The notes under the pieces: model-generated
Databases searched by the model: none
What the model was told of the DNA's origin: nothing
The model's input: the letters and a program-made list of their open reading frames with translations, nothing else
Part shown: one piece after another, positions 1-8,738 of the stretch
Layout: each line of letters begins with the position of its first letter
Numbering within the stretch: position 1 is the stretch's first letter
Translations under genes and position numbers: made by a program
Assembly: GCF_030817275.1 (NCBI RefSeq)
Contig: NZ_JAUSZD010000002.1
Span: 6,138,001-6,202,000, forward strand
Length of the DNA: 64,000 bases
DNA from: Paenibacillus sp. V4I7
GTDB lineage: Bacteria > Bacillota > Bacilli > Paenibacillales > NBRC-103111
Reading direction: 5' to 3'

Positions 1-567
1 GATGGAGCGCGTTTGTGAAACACATAAAGATAGCTTGGCATGTAAATTCAGCCCAGAATCGTTGTAATAGAGAAGATGATGACTAATCACGTAAATCTCT
101 CGTACTATTCGATGTGCTCGTTTTTCCTTTAATTGAGCCAGCACCTTTTTATCAAAAAACAAAAAAATGAGTAAGCAAACAGTCCCAACCATGACATAAA
201 GCGGCTGCATATACAAAGTTAGCATCGGATACTCCAGAGCTAAATACCCAACAGCACCGAGCAAAAGTGCGCCGCCCATCCCTATCCTTCTCACACCTTC
301 ATAAAGGTTTGCATTCATCCAAATACCGCACCCCAGCAGCAGTTGACGCTTTTCCTCCACGATTTTCGTACTCATACCTAAGCATGAGAACATCCATGAA
401 GGAAGTTTTGTTTCTTGCAGTGCTCTTTTGACATGTAGGGATCTCCACCTCTTCTTACGTGCAGGCATATTCATAAAAAAGTGATAAAAAACGGTCATAA
501 AAAGAAGAAAGAGCAGCAAATTAGAAACCATTTGCAGCATGGCTAGCTGCGTGCTTTCAATAATCAC
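1..567 (-). CDS. tadC: TadC-like type II secretion F-domain protein, 3' end cut by window edge
   Basis: This is a membrane protein of a Tad/Flp pilus-type secretion platform. It starts at a GTG (567-565) with a clear GAGGGG Shine-Dalgarno about nine bases upstream, 13 bases after the stop of the preceding tadB-like gene. The reading frame stays open to the window edge, about 189 codons. The N-terminus is a hydrophobic segment (LLLFLLFMTVFYHFF). A basic stretch (ARKKRWR) follows, then a cytoplasmic-type region, then two more hydrophobic stretches. This matches the layout of T2SF proteins of the TadB/TadC pair, with the second member following the first. The catalytic-type motifs of the family are not diagnostic. 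Assignment rests on topology and on position after cpaF and tadB. The C-terminal part is outside the window. Confidence 0.75.
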   Translation of the reverse strand, partial: MIIESTQLAMLQMVSNLLLFLLFMTVFYHFFMNMPARKKRWRSLHVKRALQETKLPSWMFSCLGMSTKIVEEKRQLLLGCGIWMNANLYEGVRRIGMGGALLLGAVGYLALEYPMLTLYMQPLYVMVGTVCLLIFLFFDKKVLAQLKEKRAHRIVREIYVISHHLLYYNDSGLNLHAKLSLCVSQTRSI

Positions 568-580
568 AGAAGCAAACCCC

Positions 581-1513
581 TCACATTCTTCGCATAGATA
601 AGTACATGCCCATTAAAAACGAGACGAAAATGAGGAGAAGAGCATCCAGAATCATATTTCGGCCGCCAGGGTCAACCATATAATACAAATAAGCGTTCTC
701 CGTGTTTACCTTGAAATTAATAAATAGGAATAAGGCAAGAAACAATATCGGCGTAAAATTTGCAATACGTATCTCCAAAAGTCGATTTCTTTCCAACTGA
801 TCGAATCGCTGCGCTTTCCGCATATCGACAATCAAATCCTTTAAGCTATCACCGACAAAGCTCCCTTCCGTTAAAGCAACACGCATGACACCGACAAAAT
901 AATCGGCCCATGTATGGCCCAAAGTGAGTGAGAAAATGCGCAAGCTCTCTTCCGTATCCCTTTGCGTCATGAGATTACGATATAATTGCTCAAATACGGG
1001 CTTGATCGGATAAAGAATTCGATTCTCTTCTAAACAATATTTAAGAGCCATTTTCATATTTTTATTTGGATCCACCATATAGTACTGATAGAACACTTCA
1101 ACAGCGGGAAGAAACCCCAATCGGGTTTGCAGTCTGACACTAACCAGCTTCAACCGAAGCAGCATATAAGGAAGTGAAACACAGATCGAAGTAACGATAA
1201 TGACACCTTTTAACGTCTGAAAAAACAACATCCCCGCCAAAAACCCTACTAAAAACAAAACGAAACTGACTGTCATAATGCCTCGCATGCTCATTTTGGA
1301 TTCGACGGATTCCATCATTTCCTTTATATGCTTAAATAAAGTACTCCTATTTCCCAAATATTCGCTGAATCTAGCGACGAACGTGGAGGTTTTGACATAA
1401 TGCAGCCTATATCTGGCTTTGCGTTGTCGGATAAGTACGTGTAAAAGCGATTGAATAAGTACAAAAACTAGAACAAATAACAACAAGAGAAAGACATATT
1501 TGGCGAAAATCAT
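581..1513 (-). CDS. tadB: TadB-like type II secretion system F-domain membrane protein
   Basis: This 310-residue protein is the inner-membrane platform of a Tad-type pilus machine, expected to sit on the CpaF ATPase. An N-terminal hydrophobic helix (residues 3-22) is followed by a basic region. A membrane hairpin lies near residues 78-118. A cytoplasmic helical domain typical of T2SF proteins follows, and two C-terminal membrane helices end near residue 305. The ATG start lies two bases after the cpaF stop, so translation is probably coupled. The length fits TadB/TadC proteins (about 300). The neighbours (cpaF upstream, tadC downstream) support the call. Confidence 0.82.
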   Translation of the reverse strand: MIFAKYVFLLLLFVLVFVLIQSLLHVLIRQRKARYRLHYVKTSTFVARFSEYLGNRSTLFKHIKEMMESVESKMSMRGIMTVSFVLFLVGFLAGMLFFQTLKGVIIVTSICVSLPYMLLRLKLVSVRLQTRLGFLPAVEVFYQYYMVDPNKNMKMALKYCLEENRILYPIKPVFEQLYRNLMTQRDTEESLRIFSLTLGHTWADYFVGVMRVALTEGSFVGDSLKDLIVDMRKAQRFDQLERNRLLEIRIANFTPILFLALFLFINFKVNTENAYLYYMVDPGGRNMILDALLLIFVSFLMGMYLSMRRM

Positions 1514-1515
1514 TG

Positions 1516-3093
1516 CTAATACTCGCCTTCTTTCTCAATAAATCCGAGTTCCCTCAGCAAAGCAAACCCCTCTTTGTCGTACTTACCGATTTTCCGCGAT
1601 GCATGAAGCGACAATTTCCCGGGAAATGTCCATTCATCTGTCGACTTGTCATAAACTGCGAGATCCGTAACACAAACCTCCTCTTTTTCATAACGATATT
1701 CGACGATTCGCACAATTTTTCTTTTTCCATCAACGACAGCCATCTCCATACCGATTTGTGTCACAAACTCTGTAATCCGTTTTGTTAGTCGAAGTGGATT
1801 CATCCCCCTGCCATCCAGCATACACATATCTGTAATCGCATCAGGCACATCCTCAAGTTCACTCACATGAACCGATGTAATACTGCCCTCGTGCCCCCGC
1901 GTACAAGCCCTCACATAAAGATTGGCGTCATCATCCCGAATTTCAGCATGACAAATACGCTTTGGCGATTGCCTCAATGCCAATTTAAAAGCTTGCAGTC
2001 CAGAATGCAGCGGATCTTCCTCGTCAATTTCGTATTCGACGATATTTTTATGCGGAAAATCGCGCTTTAAATTCAACTCGAATCTTGATTCGATCGTAAT
2101 AATTCGTTCATTATCGTCCATTTCGGCAATAATCGCTTTGATTAAATTGGTCTTCCCTGAGTTCGTAGGACCAATAACCACCATATTGAAATAAGATCGG
2201 ATCAAGCTTAGAATCAGCGTTTCCATCCTTTTATCCATGGTGGCTAATTCTGCAGCAGCAAGGGACGCCAAATCAAACCTTTTAATCGTATAAAAACGAA
2301 TCGTTAATGTCGGTTCAGCCGTGAACCCGAACCCAGTCATCGTAACGCGGGATCCGTCCCGTAGAACAACCTCAGCCCATCGCTTTCTGGGATTCAAAGT
2401 GTCATTGTTAAACAGAACCAAATTCTGCTGAATCCTCTCTAATTCACGCACAGATGGCAACGAATAGGCAGACGGCATTGCCATCCCACCGCGCACTTCA
2501 AAAATCTGTCTACCCACAACCTGAATCTCTTCAAGTCCCTCCTTATGCTTTAATACAAGTTCAAGAACGTTCAGCCCAATGATCTCTGCAAAAATGGCTT
2601 CAGGTAAAGTCGTGTAACCACTCGTCCTCGGAGGCACATCCGAAAGCCTTCTTTTCGAAACCAGATCATGGATAATCGCAAGAAGCTTGCCTCTATCCTC
2701 CTCATAACCAAGAATCGCACGATTCAACGTCTCGTTATACAGCTGCTTTTCGGCCTCCGTCCTGCCCTTCATCGAAACAAGTTCACTTCGAATATCCTGT
2801 ACCCATTGGTTAAAAAGAGCATCCCCCTGCATCTGTCGTTCTGGTCTTTCTACACCGATAGCCCCAATACCCAAACTTGCTCTTGGACTTCCTTCGCCAT
2901 CTTCCTCTTCTCCCTCAGAGCCCAGAGTCCGACCTCCCTGATCTGCCCCAAAACCAGATCTCACCGAGCTATAATCTGATCCTCTTTTCTTTTCCAGCTC
3001 AGTACTTGAAGTCAAATCAACCACTGCGCCCTCGCTTTTGCGTTCATGCATGTATGTAATGATTGAAAACCTTTCCTCATTCACTCCCCTCAC
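1516..3093 (-). CDS. cpaF: CpaF/TadA-family secretion ATPase
   Basis: This is a hexameric VirB11-like ATPase that powers Tad pilus assembly in the cytoplasm. A Walker A motif GPTNSGKT lies near residue 308. A downstream acidic segment (IITIESRFEL) and the HAEIRDDDANLYVRA region, with arginine finger and Walker B/His-box features, follow as in CpaF proteins. The first ~110 residues are low-complexity and charged, then comes the N-terminal CpaF domain. The 525-residue length is slightly long for the family. The start is uncertain. A GTG at 3093 begins the longest frame, but a GTG at 3084 is better spaced from the AGAGGTG ribosome site. It is followed by tadB after two bases and preceded by the CpaE-like gene 16 bases upstream. 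Confidence 0.88.
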   Translation of the reverse strand: MRGVNEERFSIITYMHERKSEGAVVDLTSSTELEKKRGSDYSSVRSGFGADQGGRTLGSEGEEEDGEGSPRASLGIGAIGVERPERQMQGDALFNQWVQDIRSELVSMKGRTEAEKQLYNETLNRAILGYEEDRGKLLAIIHDLVSKRRLSDVPPRTSGYTTLPEAIFAEIIGLNVLELVLKHKEGLEEIQVVGRQIFEVRGGMAMPSAYSLPSVRELERIQQNLVLFNNDTLNPRKRWAEVVLRDGSRVTMTGFGFTAEPTLTIRFYTIKRFDLASLAAAELATMDKRMETLILSLIRSYFNMVVIGPTNSGKTNLIKAIIAEMDDNERIITIESRFELNLKRDFPHKNIVEYEIDEEDPLHSGLQAFKLALRQSPKRICHAEIRDDDANLYVRACTRGHEGSITSVHVSELEDVPDAITDMCMLDGRGMNPLRLTKRITEFVTQIGMEMAVVDGKRKIVRIVEYRYEKEEVCVTDLAVYDKSTDEWTFPGKLSLHASRKIGKYDKEGFALLRELGFIEKEGEY

Positions 3094-3109
3094 CTCTTCC
3101 CAGCTTGAT

Positions 3110-4345
3110 TTAAGTTGCAGCTCGTCTGCCTGTTATGATCTTCTGCAGCCATGTTACTTGTCGTAAACTCACCTTCCTTGGCATCTTATAGTAGTCAATA
3201 AATTTTCGAGAAACCGCCCTAACCTCCTCATGCATGGCGTGGGTCGGCACGAACATGTCCAACAGCTTGCCTTGATTACAACGAGAAAGCGCATCAGCAT
3301 GCCGAGATACTTGACCAATCAGATGCAGCTGGGTTTCCTTGCGAATATCTTTAATCGTGAACTCGCTATGCTTGGCATGTCGATCCGTTTGAACAGCCAT
3401 TAACTCAAAGCCATCCGGCTGAAGACCAAAAACAGCGCCAACCTGCCTAATCCACCTCGAAAAATCCTCTTGAAAATGGGCGATATCCGCTGTCGTTACC
3501 ACAATTTTGCTATCTGCTTCCAACAGTCCACAAACCGTCGCCGCATTGTCCCAATAAGCGCTCACTTCTATGATACATACATCAAAAGCGCCTCGTGCCA
3601 CACGCAACAAATGAATAATCTCCGATGGTGTAAAAAACTCCGCCTGCTCTCGAAGCATATTCCCATATAGGATATGCAGCCCATGTGCCTCTTTCGGTTT
3701 ATCACATACCTGCTGCAGCCTTTCCGGTGTGAGACTTTGCGCCTTCAGCTCCGCTCTCAGACCATCCAGCGTAAAAACATGCTCATCTCGACCTAAATAA
3801 CGATGAAGTTTGGAGCTTTTTAGATTGAGACACAAATATCCGACTTTCATAGAGGTCTCTAAGGCTAGCGCGTGCGCTACACCAAATGATGCTAACGTCG
3901 TGCCTATATTTGGCGTTGAGCCGATGAAAGTAATTAACTTCCCTGACGATTGTTGATTCGCATGATCTTCCCCAGAACCATCAGCCCAAGCCCGAATATC
4001 ATCAGCAATAACAGCGGTACTGCGCCCTGGCTGGACATAATCAAGCTTCATCAGCTTGCACATCTTCAAATATTTCTCATTTATGGAAGCGTCGTGATAG
4101 TTCGAGAGCAGAACAATAATCTTTAAACCTGCGTACTGGTGTTGCAACTCCTCAAGGAACTCTTCTAAATCCCCAAAATCCATCTCCCGATCCGAAATGA
4201 TCGTATACGAGTAGGGTATCTCCGTTAATTTACTACGTAAATCATCCGCAGCCGAGCAGATCATCCAGTTTAATGGCTTAGAATAAACCACATTCGTAAT
4301 CTCATCAATTAATCGTTGATCCGTTGATAACAGTCCTATATGCAA
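3110..4345 (-). CDS. CpaE/TadZ-like ParA-family protein with degenerate nucleotide-binding site
   Basis: This 411-residue protein has an N-terminal receiver-like half (residues 1-~115) joined to a ParA/MinD-like half (from ~135), the architecture of CpaE/TadZ proteins that localise Tad pili. The expected deviant Walker A (KGGxGKT) reads GSTPNIGTT, with no lysine. The usual IIDxP segment reads IIEVSAYWDN. It may therefore bind nucleotide weakly or not at all. The start is a TTG at 4345 with an AAGGAGG site eight bases upstream. No ATG in this frame has a comparable site. The gene lies between the CpaB-like and CpaF genes, which supports the assignment. Confidence 0.72.
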   Translation of the reverse strand: MHIGLLSTDQRLIDEITNVVYSKPLNWMICSAADDLRSKLTEIPYSYTIISDREMDFGDLEEFLEELQHQYAGLKIIVLLSNYHDASINEKYLKMCKLMKLDYVQPGRSTAVIADDIRAWADGSGEDHANQQSSGKLITFIGSTPNIGTTLASFGVAHALALETSMKVGYLCLNLKSSKLHRYLGRDEHVFTLDGLRAELKAQSLTPERLQQVCDKPKEAHGLHILYGNMLREQAEFFTPSEIIHLLRVARGAFDVCIIEVSAYWDNAATVCGLLEADSKIVVTTADIAHFQEDFSRWIRQVGAVFGLQPDGFELMAVQTDRHAKHSEFTIKDIRKETQLHLIGQVSRHADALSRCNQGKLLDMFVPTHAMHEEVRAVSRKFIDYYKMPRKVSLRQVTWLQKIITGRRAAT

Positions 4346-4498
4346 ATCTCATACCTCCTTTCATTTCTCGCCGACCTCATACACGCTTTCTTTCTCCTGC
4401 CAACCTGATACCCATTTCGTTATTTTCTCACCAGCTGCCCTTCTCATTGTTTTTCCAACCTCATATTTTCTTTCCCCTGCATTCCACCTTACTCCCCC
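4346..4498 (-). other. Purine-rich gap between CpaB- and CpaE-like genes with three short repeats
   Basis: No convincing gene is present. On the plus strand three similar words occur near 4366-4382, 4393-4410 and 4450-4464 (TTCTC...CCAACCTGATA-like). On the transcribed strand they read as AGGTTGG followed by purines. A 28-codon reading frame starting with ATGAGAAGGGCAGC is open here but lacks recognisable features. Confidence 0.35.
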
Positions 4499-5206
4499 TC
4501 ATTCCCCTTCCAAAATAGAAGAAGAACTGAACGCGATGACTAACCTCGCTTTCTTCGAGCTGCATAATTGATCAATCTGAAGCCACTCACTCTCCGCTAG
4601 ATTAAGGTTGATCTGGTCAATAGCACCGTTCGCTTCCAATCGGGAAGCGTACATCTTTTCCTTATCGCCTTCCACCTTAGAGAGCAGATTAGAACTCTTC
4701 GGATTATCCACTTCCACATTCGCAGAAGACTTCACGGAAGCTACCGTAATTTCCTTCTCATCAAAAAGCCTGCGCGAGCTGCCATCAGCGCCAGACACAT
4801 AAATACGCACCCGATCCCCGGCACGAATTCCATTTGAAACCGACAATAAATATTCCTTGGGAATTTGAAAAGTAGCCTGCTGCTCATTGGGGAGCAAATG
4901 ATAACGATTCACCTTCCACTTCAAAATAGGCTCCTGCTTACCAAGAGGTATCAACGTCTCCAGCCCAACCACTTCCGCCAGCTTCGTCATCATGCCTCCC
5001 GTGTAACTGCCCTTCTGAACAGCTCTAAATTCCACCATATCCTCACGAATCAGGACACCGGCCCGAACAAAATCCTTCGGAACCACAACCTGAACAGTCT
5101 GCTGCAGCTCGACCTGATTCACCTGCATGACATACACCCCATATACAAGCAATCCCGCCATAACCGCAGCAACCAAACTAATAAGCAGGCTTCTCCTGCG
5201 ATTCAA
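4499..5206 (-). CDS. CpaB-like SAF-domain pilus assembly protein
   Basis: This protein is predicted to be membrane-anchored and to act outside the membrane in Tad pilus assembly. The preferred start is a TTG at 5206 (LNRRRSLLISLV), preceded by GGGGGTGAGG. The longer frame from 5287 runs through a hairpin and has no ribosome site. The product is 235 residues: a basic N-terminus, one membrane helix (about residues 6-26), then a SAF-like region (VVVPKDFVRAGVLIREDMV) as in CpaB and flagellar FlgA-like proteins, then a charged C-terminal half. It is the first gene of the tad operon in this window. The 150-base gap to the CpaE-like gene holds only short reading frames. Confidence 0.72.
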   Translation of the reverse strand: MNRRRSLLISLVAAVMAGLLVYGVYVMQVNQVELQQTVQVVVPKDFVRAGVLIREDMVEFRAVQKGSYTGGMMTKLAEVVGLETLIPLGKQEPILKWKVNRYHLLPNEQQATFQIPKEYLLSVSNGIRAGDRVRIYVSGADGSSRRLFDEKEITVASVKSSANVEVDNPKSSNLLSKVEGDKEKMYASRLEANGAIDQINLNLAESEWLQIDQLCSSKKARLVIAFSSSSILEGE

Positions 5207-5240
5207 AACCTCACCCCCCTTTTTTCTTGCAAAAACAAAA

Positions 5241-5282
5241 AAGAACGCAAACCCCGGATACAAATCCGAAATCTGCGTTCTT
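5241..5282 (-). terminator. Leader hairpin with T-tract ahead of the tad operon
   Basis: A two-part inverted repeat has an outer stem AAGAACGCA/TGCGTTCTT (5241-5249 and 5274-5282) and an inner stem CGGAT/ATCCG. On the minus strand it runs into TTTTTTG. It sits about 35 bases upstream of the CpaB-like TTG start, so it resembles an attenuator or a terminator of an upstream transcript read toward the tad genes. Confidence 0.6.
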
Positions 5283-5968
5283 CGCAAATCAATACATTCT
5301 TGATATAAAGTTCAAAAGCTACAACCTAAAAGTATCACATAAACTTCCATTTTTCAACATATATTTACAAGCTATGGTATCTTGGGGAGTAAACCTATTT
5401 CACAAGCCCATATCTGGGCACTATCCCTTAGACTCAGGAACTATCCGCCCACCAACTTTGAATTCCCAATTAATTCCATACACTGTGGCAGTCTCTATCT
5501 TTGATCATCAATCTATAGACACTATCCCCGCGACTCAGAAACTATCAGTCCATCAACTTTGATCTTTCAATTCCTACCACAGCCAAGGCAATCTCTATCT
5601 TGTAGCTCCTGACAAATTAATCCAAATGAACCTCAAATACCACTATCCCTTAAGTTGATAAACCAAGTCATAGGTGTCGACCATACAGTCTTGAGGCTCT
5701 AACACCAACCGAGGAAGTGCTATCTTGCTCATTCAAATTTAGACACTATCCCCACGACTCAGAAACTCCAAGTTTTGTCTCTTCTTATGCCACGTTTTCC
5801 ATCATTCTACTTTTGTAGATACCACAGAAAAGGCATCTATCAAACATATGAAGTAGTCGGCTAACAACATCTAACATCTGAGGTGAAAGAATTCGCCATA
5901 ACCAATTTTCCTGAGTAAAGGGGATAGTGATCTTTGTAGATACCACAGAATCCAGAACCACACCTCAC
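5283..5968. repeat. Gene-free stretch with degenerate ~100-120 bp tandem units
   Basis: No convincing coding region is seen. A motif with the core CACTATCCC, usually followed by a GACTCAG-AAACT-like word, recurs near 5418, 5519, 5639 and 5743, giving a period of about 101-120 bases. The first two units also share CCAACTTTGA / CATCAACTTTGA and a later CTCTATCTT. A reversed GGGGATAGTG copy lies near 5920. TAGATACCACAGAA occurs twice (near 5816 and 5938). The units have drifted and are not coding in phase. Confidence 0.6.
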
Positions 5969-6928
5969 CTATTGAACTTCGTCCAGCGTAGGGAGCGCAG
6001 GAATCGCCCCCCTGCGCGTCGTTGTAATCGCGCCTACGCGGTTGGCAAAGGCGAATACCTGTTCCACGGCTCCTGTTTCAGCTAGTACATCAACGATGGT
6101 AGCTGGCGTAGCGCCAAGCGATACCAGCTGATAAAGCATGCCGCCGACAAAACTATCGCCGGCGCCAGTCGTGTCCACGGCTGCCACAGGCGTGCCGGGG
6201 ATGACGACATCCTGCCGTGCGGTCACGACACGGCAGCCCCCAGGGCCTAAAGTGATGATAATCACTTTAGGTCCGCGCTGCAGCAGCTGCTGCGCACCTG
6301 TGGTCGCGTCAACGCCGAGGAGGAATTCGACTTCCTCCTCGCTGACTTTGACCACATCCGCAAGCGGTAGCTGCGCAAGGATTTCTGCCCGAGCTGCGTC
6401 AGCGCTCGGCCACAGCGCCAGGCGCACATTGGGGTCGTACGACACCAATGCGCCAAATTCTCTCGCTCGGCGCGCTGCGTCCAGCGTCGCGGTGCGGCAA
6501 GGCTCGGCGATCAGTGATACCGAGCCGAAATGATAAACCGCGGCGTCTTCCAGCCACTGTGCCTGGACTTCGTCTGCGCGCAGCAGCATGTCCGCCGCCG
6601 GGTCGCGGAAAAACAAGAAGTCGCGCTCCCCATCCGCGCGCAGTGAAACAAACGCAAGACCGGTCTTCGCCTCATCGGTCTGCACTACTGCCGTATGCAC
6701 ACCGACTTCGTCTAGCGTGCGCACCAAAAAATCGCCGAATGGGTCACGGCCGATTTTCCCGATAAACCTTGCGTCGCCGCCCAACTTGGCGACCGCCGCA
6801 GCAACATTGGCCGGCGCTCCGCCCGCCGCCCGCTGGAAGCTCGTAACGTCAGCCAACGCTTGCCCGTTCACCTCTGGTACGAAATCAATCAAAAGCTCAC
6901 CTAAACATACGATATACGTTTTACCCAT
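5969..6928 (-). CDS. PfkB-family carbohydrate kinase, probable fructokinase
   Basis: This 319-residue sugar kinase phosphorylates a sugar with ATP in the cytoplasm. The N-terminal GELLIDFVP and the AGGAPANVA segment are the sugar-binding signature of fructokinase-like PfkB enzymes. The C-terminal DTTGAGDSF (near residue 252) is PfkB signature 2 with the catalytic Asp. The start ATG at 6928 has an AGGGG site inside the end of the TetR gene, four bases downstream of its stop, so the two are probably co-transcribed. Codon use is strongly GC-rich compared with both neighbours, which may indicate different ancestry. Fructose as substrate is inferred from motif similarity. Other hexose or 2-keto-3-deoxy sugar kinases are possible. 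Confidence 0.85.
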   Translation of the reverse strand: MGKTYIVCLGELLIDFVPEVNGQALADVTSFQRAAGGAPANVAAAVAKLGGDARFIGKIGRDPFGDFLVRTLDEVGVHTAVVQTDEAKTGLAFVSLRADGERDFLFFRDPAADMLLRADEVQAQWLEDAAVYHFGSVSLIAEPCRTATLDAARRAREFGALVSYDPNVRLALWPSADAARAEILAQLPLADVVKVSEEEVEFLLGVDATTGAQQLLQRGPKVIIITLGPGGCRVVTARQDVVIPGTPVAAVDTTGAGDSFVGGMLYQLVSLGATPATIVDVLAETGAVEQVFAFANRVGAITTTRRGAIPALPTLDEVQ

Positions 6929-6932
6929 TCCA

Positions 6933-7529
6933 TTAATCCCCTGTCGTTTGATATCCTAATGCGTTCATCACATAGGTGGTTGTTTGCGAAATTAACGTCT
7001 GCATATCCGGCCGCTCCTCTGTAAACAAAAGCTCAAAAAACTCCCTCTGCTTATAAAAAAATATCGAGCCCAGCACAAACATTAGTGTGCTATCCAAGGA
7101 TTCATAATGATAAATCCCATCCTGTCTGCCTTTTTCCAAAAACTCTCTGACCTTTTTCCATATGGGATAAACCAGCTCTCTTATCTTCTCAACACGTGGG
7201 GTTATCGTAATGATCTCCATCTGCAAAAGAGTAATTAACTGAGGGTCAGCCGTTCTAATCTGAATAACTTCTTGTATGATGGTTCGGATACCAAAGACGG
7301 GGTCCTCAATAGCAAAGAAATCATCTAGCTTATGAATTGGGAAACCCTGCTTAAATATCTCATAGAAAACGCTCTCTTTTCCACCAAAATAATAGGAAAC
7401 CAGAGCCACATTGGCCCCGGCCTCCTCACATATTTGACGAACACTAGTCGCATCATAGCCATTCTTCGCAAACAGCTTCTTCGCTGCCAAAAGAATTTTC
7501 ATTTTCATATCTAATTCTTGTTCAGCCAT
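6933..7529 (-). CDS. TetR-family transcriptional regulator
   Basis: This is a 198-residue repressor. Residues 8-55 form a TetR N-terminal DNA-binding domain (LLAAKKLFAKNGYDATSVRQ, then a recognition-helix region ending VSYYFGGKE). The remainder is a helical ligand-binding and dimerisation domain with no obvious ligand signature. It lies 27 bases downstream of the membrane-protein gene and four bases upstream of the sugar kinase, all on the minus strand. Two TTAAAC-type palindromes in front of the first gene are the likely operator, which would make this an autoregulated operon. Confidence 0.88.
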   Translation of the reverse strand: MAEQELDMKMKILLAAKKLFAKNGYDATSVRQICEEAGANVALVSYYFGGKESVFYEIFKQGFPIHKLDDFFAIEDPVFGIRTIIQEVIQIRTADPQLITLLQMEIITITPRVEKIRELVYPIWKKVREFLEKGRQDGIYHYESLDSTLMFVLGSIFFYKQREFFELLFTEERPDMQTLISQTTTYVMNALGYQTTGD

Positions 7530-7556
7530 TCTATCAACGCCCTCCTCGTACTTGAG

Positions 7557-8729
7557 CTAAGCGGTTTGTGGACGTTGTTCCATAGCAGGTACTGCCTTTG
7601 CCTTTTTCACAGACACAACCAAGATATCAATGACTAGTGCAACTGCGGCAATAAGAAACAAGAAACCGACTTCTTTTGCAACACCTGGCCCACCAAACAA
7701 GATATTCATTAACCCATTCACTGCATAGGTAGCTGGGAAAGCATTACTGATTGTATGATAAAAATGCGACAAAAGCTCCCTTGGCACAATGGCACCCGAA
7801 GACACCAATTGCAAGGATAACATTGCGATGTTAAATAGCATACCTGCGTTCCCAAACAATGTCAAAAACATTTGAGCGACGAGCGCAAAGGTGAGTAAGA
7901 ATAAGGTTTCGAAAGCCCAGAGGGTTAAAAAGCCTTTCTCCACATGCCCGCCCAAAGCAACGACCATCGTTGTACTAATCAACCCCACAACAGCGACGGC
8001 TACAACAGTAACAACGATACGTGCAGTCATTTTGCCCATTTTATTAACAGATGCACCCAGTATATTCGTAGATACATTAAAGTTCATTCCCATGATCATC
8101 GTACCCACAATAGATGCAAGCACGAGCATCATAGGAAGCATCTGATTCGGCATATCCTTTACTTTATTGGTACTTTGAATGTCCGAAGTCACCTTAGTTG
8201 CGAGTCCTTGAGCTATTTGCCCTGCTTGCTCGGCTGGTAATTTCGGATTCATCTGTGTTAGAACTGCTGATGCCCCAGCTGCTACAGCCTCTTTGTTCAC
8301 AGATGCCGTGACATTCCCGGCTACCGCTTGCATCACGGACTTCGTCATAGAAGGATTAGACTCATTAATTGTATATGTAATGGGTACCGTCTGTCCTGGT
8401 GTTTGAAGCTGTCTAGAGAAATCAGCTGAAATATGCATAACCATCTGAACCTGACGATCATTTAACAGATTTAGCGCTTGTTCTTTAGAAGCCACTATCT
8501 CTGTTTGAAACGGAAGGTTTCCTTGCAGGTTCTGAACAATTTTGCTCCCCAAACCTTGATCTTCATTGACGATCGCGATCTTTAATTGGCTCGTGTTATC
8601 GGATACTCCCGCATAACCCGTCATCCAAATCAAACTAAACAACAACTGAAACGTAATGGCTGTGATGATCCCTACCTTCGTCGTTGCTTGTTTTAAAAAA
8701 GCACCAAGTGCTTGTTTCATTTTAACCAC
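7557..8729 (-). CDS. YhgE/ABC-2-type membrane protein, putative exporter
   Basis: This 390-residue protein has an N-terminal membrane helix (about residues 16-36) and an extracytoplasmic region of ~160 residues with the IVNEDQG motif seen in YhgE/Pip and ABC-2 export proteins. Six C-terminal membrane helices (about 195-370) end in a short charged tail. Such proteins commonly sit beside TetR genes and act in drug, lipid or toxin export. No ATPase partner is adjacent, so it may work alone or with a remote ATPase. The first ATG is preceded by AGGAGTGGTT. The promoter region carries the double palindrome at 8739-8771. Substrate is unknown. Confidence 0.75.
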   Translation of the reverse strand: MVKMKQALGAFLKQATTKVGIITAITFQLLFSLIWMTGYAGVSDNTSQLKIAIVNEDQGLGSKIVQNLQGNLPFQTEIVASKEQALNLLNDRQVQMVMHISADFSRQLQTPGQTVPITYTINESNPSMTKSVMQAVAGNVTASVNKEAVAAGASAVLTQMNPKLPAEQAGQIAQGLATKVTSDIQSTNKVKDMPNQMLPMMLVLASIVGTMIMGMNFNVSTNILGASVNKMGKMTARIVVTVVAVAVVGLISTTMVVALGGHVEKGFLTLWAFETLFLLTFALVAQMFLTLFGNAGMLFNIAMLSLQLVSSGAIVPRELLSHFYHTISNAFPATYAVNGLMNILFGGPGVAKEVGFLFLIAAVALVIDILVVSVKKAKAVPAMEQRPQTA

Positions 8730-8738
8730 TCCTCTTTG

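Noticed and set aside
420..567. Possible frameshift in the tadC-like gene after its first membrane helix
   Set aside because: A careful recount of the T-run near 475-480 shows six T residues, so the frame is continuous from the GTG at 567.
5227..5562. 111-codon plus-strand frame across the tad leader
   Set aside because: It runs through the hairpin and the degenerate repeats, with no ribosome site. Chance opening is more likely.
5400..5780. CRISPR-like array
   Set aside because: Units are degenerate, longer than CRISPR repeats, and no short identical repeats with unique spacers or cas genes are present.
6138..6959. Several long plus-strand frames opposite the sugar kinase
   Set aside because: High GC lowers stop frequency. 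The kinase motifs are all on the minus strand.
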